From NCBI GenBank assembly GCA_001953115.1, contig LSSL01002816.1:1-14790 (forward strand): a stretch of DNA of 14,790 nt. Reading direction: 5' to 3'. A model generated the notes under the pieces. That model was not told the DNA's origin. It did no database searches and saw only the letters and a program-made list of their open reading frames with translations. Positions 8,723 through 14,790 of the stretch are shown in pieces (the first letter of the stretch is position 1; every line of letters starts with the position of its first letter). Position numbers and translations under genes: made by a program. This stretch comes from Smittium mucronatum. Its lineage: Eukaryota; Kickxellomycota; Harpellomycetes; Harpellales; Legeriomycetaceae.

Positions 8723-10012
8723 TTATAATTTCGAATTTGGAATGGTTGGGAGAAGATAAGCAAGAGTCAAAGTAATATCATCGGGCTTCCCACCGCGGAA
8801 AGAGTACCCGGCCTGCTTAGCGCGTTGGCTAAAGGGACTTTCGAGATCAGAACGCAAGTAGTTGAGACAAGCAGCCATTACCAAATCATTGGCGATAAGA
8901 GCGATGTCAGACTCAAGGGAGTGGGAAGAAGAGTTGGTCGAAACGCCATCTTTGGATAAAGACGGGGGGAATAAGTGCTTGCTAATGATTGATTCGATTT
9001 CTTCGTTAAAAACGTTGTCAAAAAGACCGTCGGTGGCAACAAGAACGAGATCTTTTGCCTCAAGGTTGTAGCTAGAAGAGACAGAATCGAGGGGGGTATC
9101 GAGGCCGAGGGAAATGGTGGACTTGAATTCAAGTGCTTTGGGGGGTAATTTATCGTTGGAGATAGGATCAACGGGCTCAAAACAAAGCCCGTTTTTGGGT
9201 GGGAGGGATTTGTGTGGAAATCGGCCAGATGGAAGCTTGCCTACGAGCTGGTATGGCATATTGAATTTGTGTTGGTGGTCCGGGGACACGATGCGGGTGC
9301 GGACGTTACCAGTCGATTCATGGTTGGAAGTATCATAGCCATTCCCAACCCCGGTGGCACTGGAGCCACCAACACTGTAGATAGAATACCCGGAATCACC
9401 CAACTGCGAAATGTCAAACTTCCCATCGACAAGATTTATTGAGCCGACTGTAATCGTGCTGCTTCCGAACAACGGGTGATCATCGTTGATCATGTGTGCA
9501 TACGCCAGAGAGATGATCTTACTAGGCTCCAAGGAATCAGTCTGATGAAGGGTCCATTGTGTACGCCCCACCCTTGTAATATAATTTGTCAGCGTCCGCG
9601 AAAACACGCTAGGATCTATCCCACTATCGTTCCAGCCACCCACCCCATCAGCAACTCCAAAAACGAGATTGAAGTTGTTTGTGGTTAAAAAGAAACTGTC
9701 TTCCCCGGCATTCTTCTCATAGGGGATCTGAGAGTACGCATCATATTCAGTTGATTTTGGCTGTGTGATTCGAGCCGGGCTTGGATCCGTTGCCGAATCA
9801 AGCAGTCTACCTTGATCGAATACTTGCAAAGTAGTTCGGATAGGCAGATTGAAAGGGGGCAGCTCTTTTCCCCCTTCTTTATATTCGTGTTCCTTTCCTT
9901 TGATTAGGTTCGTGTACGCCTTGATGTAAGCAGCAGCATTCTTCTTTGACAAATTGGCTGTTGCGAGAACAGCCCGGAACTTTGGAATTATATTTGTTAG
10001 CTTTACTGGCAT
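8723..10012 (-). CDS. PTC7: PP2C-family protein phosphatase, PTC7/PPTC7 type
   Basis: An uninterrupted 429-codon gene encodes a metal-dependent Ser/Thr phosphatase. The core motifs are in order: GEDSFF (103-108; metal ligand D105), GVADGVGGW (119-127; D122), QLGDSGY (203-209), VATDGLFDN (325-333; D328) and GGKPDDIT (407-414; D411 and D412). The spacing and the ADGVGGW and TDGLFDN wording are those of the PTC7/PPTC7 subgroup, not of general PP2C enzymes. In yeast and animals this phosphatase is mitochondrial and affects coenzyme Q synthesis (through Coq7) and mitophagy receptors; the same role here is inferred. The first 45 residues are basic and amphipathic with few acidic residues (from MPVKLTNIIPKFRAVLATAN), suiting a mitochondrial targeting signal. 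I see no transmembrane helix and no intron. The ATG at 10012 is the only Met before an upstream in-frame stop at 10033-10031. GC (about 45% by eye) is well above the other gene and far above the flanks. Confidence 0.94.
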   Translation of the reverse strand: MPVKLTNIIPKFRAVLATANLSKKNAAAYIKAYTNLIKGKEHEYKEGGKELPPFNLPIRTTLQVFDQGRLLDSATDPSPARITQPKSTEYDAYSQIPYEKNAGEDSFFLTTNNFNLVFGVADGVGGWNDSGIDPSVFSRTLTNYITRVGRTQWTLHQTDSLEPSKIISLAYAHMINDDHPLFGSSTITVGSINLVDGKFDISQLGDSGYSIYSVGGSSATGVGNGYDTSNHESTGNVRTRIVSPDHQHKFNMPYQLVGKLPSGRFPHKSLPPKNGLCFEPVDPISNDKLPPKALEFKSTISLGLDTPLDSVSSSYNLEAKDLVLVATDGLFDNVFNEEIESIISKHLFPPSLSKDGVSTNSSSHSLESDIALIANDLVMAACLNYLRSDLESPFSQRAKQAGYSFRGGKPDDITLTLAYLLPTIPNSKL

Positions 10013-10071
10013 CTCTACTTGAAACTTTACTCAAACTTTTTAAAAAAACTATTTTGCATTATTTTAACAGG

Positions 10072-10102
10072 CTTTTCTTTTTCCTTTTCTTTTTTTTTTT
10101 TC
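10072..10102 (-). promoter_or_regulatory. purine tract upstream of PTC7-type gene
   Basis: On the sense (minus) strand, a nearly pure A/G run lies 60-90 bases before the start codon, followed by an A-rich leader. Homopolymer-rich tracts of this kind commonly exclude nucleosomes in fungal promoters. No TATA box or transcription start is assigned. Confidence 0.3.
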
Positions 10103-13100
10103 AATCAAAAAGTTGAATCCAATTAGACCCCTAAACTAATTTTCATCAGCACATGAAACCAAAAATCTTTATTTTTATGCTTAATGGGTTTCTCCTTTTT
10201 TCTAATTTGAGCTATTAGAAATGACCGAAAAAATTGACCAATTGTGGCTAGCATTTTTTCGATTTGCAACTATATATCTCACTTCATTGTTTTGGTTTTT
10301 ATTAAATGCCAGTAATACTTTGTTTTAATTTATAGCGCGCTTGAGTGATTCACATGTCATTCTATTTGCCAGATATTCCTAGACTCAGAACAATCATTCC
10401 GACTCATTTTGACCACAGTAGAATCTCAAATAACAAACCATCCCTCTAAAGGGAGGTTAAATAGTGACGGTCTGAAAATTTGCGTCAAGATATGTCACTT
10501 TATGTAGTTATCGACTAATTTATTCCACAAGCAACCAATTCAAATGAATTTACAGATTTTCTTTAAATTTTCATTCATTTAATCTAATACAAGCTCAAAT
10601 TTATTAAAAACCGTAGAAATTTAAACAATTTTGAATTTCAGCCCGATTAAATAAAATCCAATATAATTAGAACTTTTTAAAAAGGCATAAGTAAATAAGA
10701 GTTGTATAAAATTGGAGAAAAAAACTTAGGGCTCAGAGGTAGGGTTAAAATGAAAACAAAAAAAGTGAACTATATATGAATCGCTTTTAAATTTTCCGAT
10801 CTATTTTTTCCTTTAAAAAATCCAGAAAGTAATAATAAATCAATGCAAAATGTCATAAGATATCAACAAGTAGCCTAAGAAAAAGCTTTTAAATTGGAAT
10901 CTCATAAATATATATATATTAAGTCTAAAACCGTGTGTAAAAAGACAGGAACAAAAAAAATTTAAAAAGAAATACACAATAATTTGTTATTAATTTTGCA
11001 ATAAGCTCAAATATATTTCATATTTTATTTTAGAGAGTAATCAAATCACCTTAAAAAAGGTTGAGATAATCCTTAGCAGTATTCATGCCATTAGTAACAA
11101 TTATATTAGATATTCAGATATATATAAAAAAGGTATGTTAGGTTTATTCATGCGCAGCTATAAATAACTTATTTTAGAAAAGATTTAGAGGAGAAAATTA
11201 AGGATATTTCTGAAAGTATTTTGTATTGCTAATGATAACCGATAGTAAAAAAGAACAAAATGCACAAAATTAACAGTTCTGAAATAAATTCTGTGTAAAA
11301 AAAAATAATAAAAAGTTCTGAGGGCTATTTTCCTGAAATGGTGGTTATTTTAAGAAATAACTAAATTTCAAATAAAGATAGTTATATTAAGGTTTTGTAG
11401 CCAATATATAGCAAAAAAATTAGTTTACATTGAACTTCGGGTATTATAGCCCAAAAATTGGATATTTAAATTTGATGCATAATTATTGATTTTTGGATAA
11501 AGAGACTTTAAGCATAATTATTATGGTGTCTTTTATTAAGTAATATGGATTAAATACAAAATTTATATGATTTTTATTCAGCTATAACATCAATAGAAAC
11601 CGATATTAGACCAAAAATTCATATCCACATTGATATAAGCAGTTAGAAAAGTTGTCATAATTTTTCTTTCTTTCTTTAACTCTTTTAAAAGAGAATAATG
11701 GCGATAGTTCTATTATTATCCTATAAAAATGATATCCGGCCAAATAAACCAATAAAATTGGTTAAATATCATTTATTTATTTTCTAAAAAAGCAAAAAAT
11801 CATTCATTTTTCTCCATGTCAATAAAAAATCCAGGAAATTTCAGAAACAGAAAAGAGCTTAATGGTGTCAGGACCATTTTCTTTTTAAAATTTGATCTAC
11901 CTTTTTGACCATTTTACAATTCCGCTTAAATTCCAATGTTTCTACTTTATATTTTGAAAATCATCCAATTTCCACAAAAATGAAGACTTATTTGATTTTA
12001 CATTATATTAAGATCTTATCTATAAAATTTTGAATATTTCATGAAACTGGAATTAACACTTTTTATTCACCAATAAATAATTCAGAAAATATATTTAATT
12101 GTATTCATTTTAATTAAATTTTATTTATAACGAACCTGCCCAAAAAAATTTTTGGAAAAATTTGAGAAGGTGGGGGTTGAGGGAATTGTTGCACTAAGGT
12201 TTTGATTTTTTTTTTCCATATCACTGAATTTTATTTTATATATGCATCTAAAGTTGTCATAGTATTTCTTTTTCCTTACATATCTTTTTCAAAAAATCAA
12301 CTAAAGAATTAATATGTTCAGTTTTATCATTTTATTGATAATATTTACATGATATTTGTTGAAATATTTATTAAAAAAATTGTAGATTTTAATATTTATG
12401 AACAAAAAAACCGAAAAAATTAGGGGCTAAGCAAAATTTAATCCAAACCCATTTCATTCAATTAAAAGCAACCAAGTGATATTTTAACCAATTCATATTT
12501 CACCAAATTGACTTTTCATCCATTATATAACTTAAAATAGGAGAAAAAAAAAGCTGGGTTGAATTTATTATTGAATAATTATTATTAATTATAGGTTTTG
12601 GAAAATAGTGTTTACAATTTTTACACTAAAAGGCTTCAGTATGTTCTTCGTTAATTTTGGAATAAATAGGATTGTGAAATTTGGTCTGGTTGAAATTTAA
12701 ATTTGATTAAAAGTCGTTGGGTAAACTCAGAATCGGATGTAAAAACTTATTGAAATGATCTGATAACAGAGTTTGGATCCGGAAAGGGTTAAAAAATAAT
12801 TAAAATGATATTTTTATTCTAATTATTAAAATTTCTGTGATTATTAGGCAAATAAATTTTTATTTACGTTTAAATTAGATTTATGCTTTCAAAAAAAAAT
12901 TTTTTTGGGATGATTTAGTATCGAATAAAAAGTGCTAAATTAAGCTCCGATAAAAATAGGCATTTTTTGAACTAGCCCTTATACTATATCTTCATACATT
13001 TTGATGGCTTTTTTAATAGGAAAATATTTTTATACAAAAAAATAACCAGTTGTAACGTTTCACTGTTGAAGCCCCGCCTAAGATTAAACTATTTATTTTT

Positions 13101-14790
13101 TTATAATTAAAAATATATTTAAAGGAATGCATTTTACTAAAATAAAAATCAATCTTGGGACTAGTTCAATCAATATACTAAAAAAAAGTATATAATAAAT
13201 AAAAATTTACTATATAGATTAATATTAGCCGAGTAAAAAATTTGATTCATGATCCTTATTATAATTAGACATGAGGGGCTAGTTTTCAAATCAAATTTTA
13301 TAAAGTTCATATTATCCTATTTGTGCATAAAAGTAGTTCTAAAAAAAAAAAAAAATCTTTTATGATTTATCAGAATTAAACTACTATTAATAATATCAAA
13401 TCGCCAAGTTGGTGTATTTGCGAATATACTTTCAAAAAAATTGGCATGTCCATAAAAATAGCTTACTATATTATCGGGTATTTAATTTGGCCTAATTATA
13501 CATTTAATCCCAACAAAAGCTTATAAAGAAATTAAACTTCCAGATACAAATTTTTTATAATAGGTATTAAATTTTGAGAAGTTTAACCGCTATTTAGCAG
13601 ATTATAAATATTTTCCGTATATCTGCAATAGATTTAGCTGTGATTAAGAAAATACTAAGAGATAAAATTAAAACAAGTTAATAAGCTATATAATTGTATA
13701 TTACGATGTTATTGCACCTAAAATTAAGGGCAAAAGTATATTTTATATAATAGAACACTAGTGGATTATATACTGCTATATTCAAAATATTAGACCTGCA
13801 AAATTTGATAATAATCAAAATATCCATCGACTCAATACTATATTTCCATGGGGTTTTTTATTCAGTACACTTTTTAAGTTGAATGATAACTTTATATTCA
13901 CTTATATTCATAAATTAATGTCAAAAAAATGAAATTTGCTTTAATTTTAAACGCCACATTCAAAAAGGAATAATTTTAAAAGATTTATATATTTAAAGGT
14001 CTATAAAATAAAATGGTGCATAAGTATCTAAAATATGTTCTCGTTACTATTTATAATAATACACATGAAAGTTAATATAAATAATATAATGAATATAAAG
14101 TAACAAATTCAAAAATAATTATTTTTGAAATTCGCTATTAGCTAGCACTGCTTTTTTTCAACAATATGGGATTAAAAAAATTAATTTTTTTAACATCCGT
14201 TCCAATATTTGGGAGGAATAATATACAATTCAATTTTTATAGAGAATTATAATGAAATTTTTACCTTTTATTTTCAAAATATATTTAATAATATAGGGAA
14301 TTAAAAATTATCTTTAATTTGATCATATCCATTACTTAAATAAATGCGGATTATAGGAAAAATTTAAAGTAATATTAATAACATTTATAAACTTTATCAT
14401 TATTAATTGTTAAATAAGAAAACGATTTTTTTACTGTAATCTGAAAATAGAATGTTTTTGGTGCGAACACATAAGATAGTTAAATGAGAATATGTATTTT
14501 TTTAGATCAACTTGTAAAAAAAAACTAAAATAGGGGGTTTCCAAATACCCAGTGTTTCATATGCCACCCTTTTTAAGGAGTATAATATAATGCTTATGAT
14601 ATAAATTCAATCCCCTCATTTTTTTTGAATATAAATTTTTTCGAGAAAAGAGTACATTAAAACTTGAATATTTAAAATTGGGAAAAATTCTTTCAACCTT
14701 TCTTTATAACATGAAAATTGAATCTATAAATAAAATAAAAAAAATTAGCGCTCAAAATTAATATAAAAATAAATTGAAATTTAAGTTAAT
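10103..14790. other. long AT-rich region without recognisable genes
   Basis: About 4.7 kb with very low GC (about 20% in sampled lines), no long open frame, many homopolymer A and T runs (for example the A run at about 13341-13355) and a short TA repeat near 10909-10919. A slightly GC-richer patch at 10340-10490 shows no clear coding or RNA signature. The only structure I can define is a nested inverted repeat at 11727-11774. No tRNA, rRNA, long repeat or transposase motif was found by eye. It may be ordinary AT-rich intergenic DNA or heavily decayed repeats. Confidence 0.6.
11727..11774. repeat. nested inverted repeat
   Basis: The outer arms AAATGATAT (11727-11735) and ATATCATTT (11766-11774) are exact reverse complements. 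Between them lie a second exact pair, AACCAAT (11747-11753) and ATTGGTT (11757-11763), around a 3-nt loop. The left side has an 11-nt bulge. The sequence could fold into one extended hairpin, though low complexity makes chance arms more likely. Confidence 0.5.

Noticed and set aside
8862..9688. Several open frames on both strands inside the phosphatase gene
   Set aside because: They are shadows of the higher-GC phosphatase coding sequence, which explains every PP2C motif in a single frame.
1..14790. tRNA, rRNA, CRISPR or bacterial-type operon features
   Set aside because: No tRNA box pairs, rRNA blocks or regularly spaced repeats were found by eye, and spliced eukaryotic genes make prokaryotic features unexpected.

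Overview
The window looks like nuclear DNA of a fungus with a very AT-rich genome. Two eukaryotic protein genes are well supported. One is split by four short GT..AG introns (60-96 bp). The rest is long, AT-rich intergenic sequence. The domain set (a LIM-LIM-C1-RhoGAP protein and a PTC7-type phosphatase), the short introns and traces of decayed retroelements would suit an AT-rich early-diverging fungus. The lineage is a guess; the fungal call is much firmer.

Layout. From 1 to 3830 there is no convincing intact gene. Weak protein-level traces suggest old retrotransposon debris: a LINE-type reverse transcriptase block near 1187-1261 (+), a set of Ty3-type integrase-like motifs at 2936-3322 (-), and a doubtful retropepsin-like stretch near 860-1040 (+). 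From 3831 to 7070 (+) lies a five-exon gene for a 983-residue protein with two LIM domains, a short coiled coil, a C1 zinc finger and a RhoGAP domain. All zinc ligands and the arginine finger are present. From 7071 to 8722 is intergenic DNA holding the best-supported fossil of the window, a degenerate non-LTR retrotransposon C-terminus (about 7824-8340, -) with a reverse-transcriptase zinc-knuckle signature. From 8723 to 10012 (-) lies an intronless gene for a 429-residue PP2C-family phosphatase of the PTC7/PPTC7 type. From 10013 to 14790 is about 4.8 kb of extremely AT-rich DNA with no long open frame; I could support only small inverted repeats there.

The two genes converge (the + gene ends at 7070, the - gene at 8723) and share no obvious pathway. 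The first probably acts in cell polarity by switching off a Rho/Cdc42-type GTPase at membranes. The second probably dephosphorylates mitochondrial proteins. I see no operon-like or defence-like system. The most interesting points are intron 1 of the RhoGAP gene, which is stop-free and in frame and would insert a hydrophobic segment into LIM2 if retained; the sharp GC contrast of the PTC7 gene; and the retroelement fossils.
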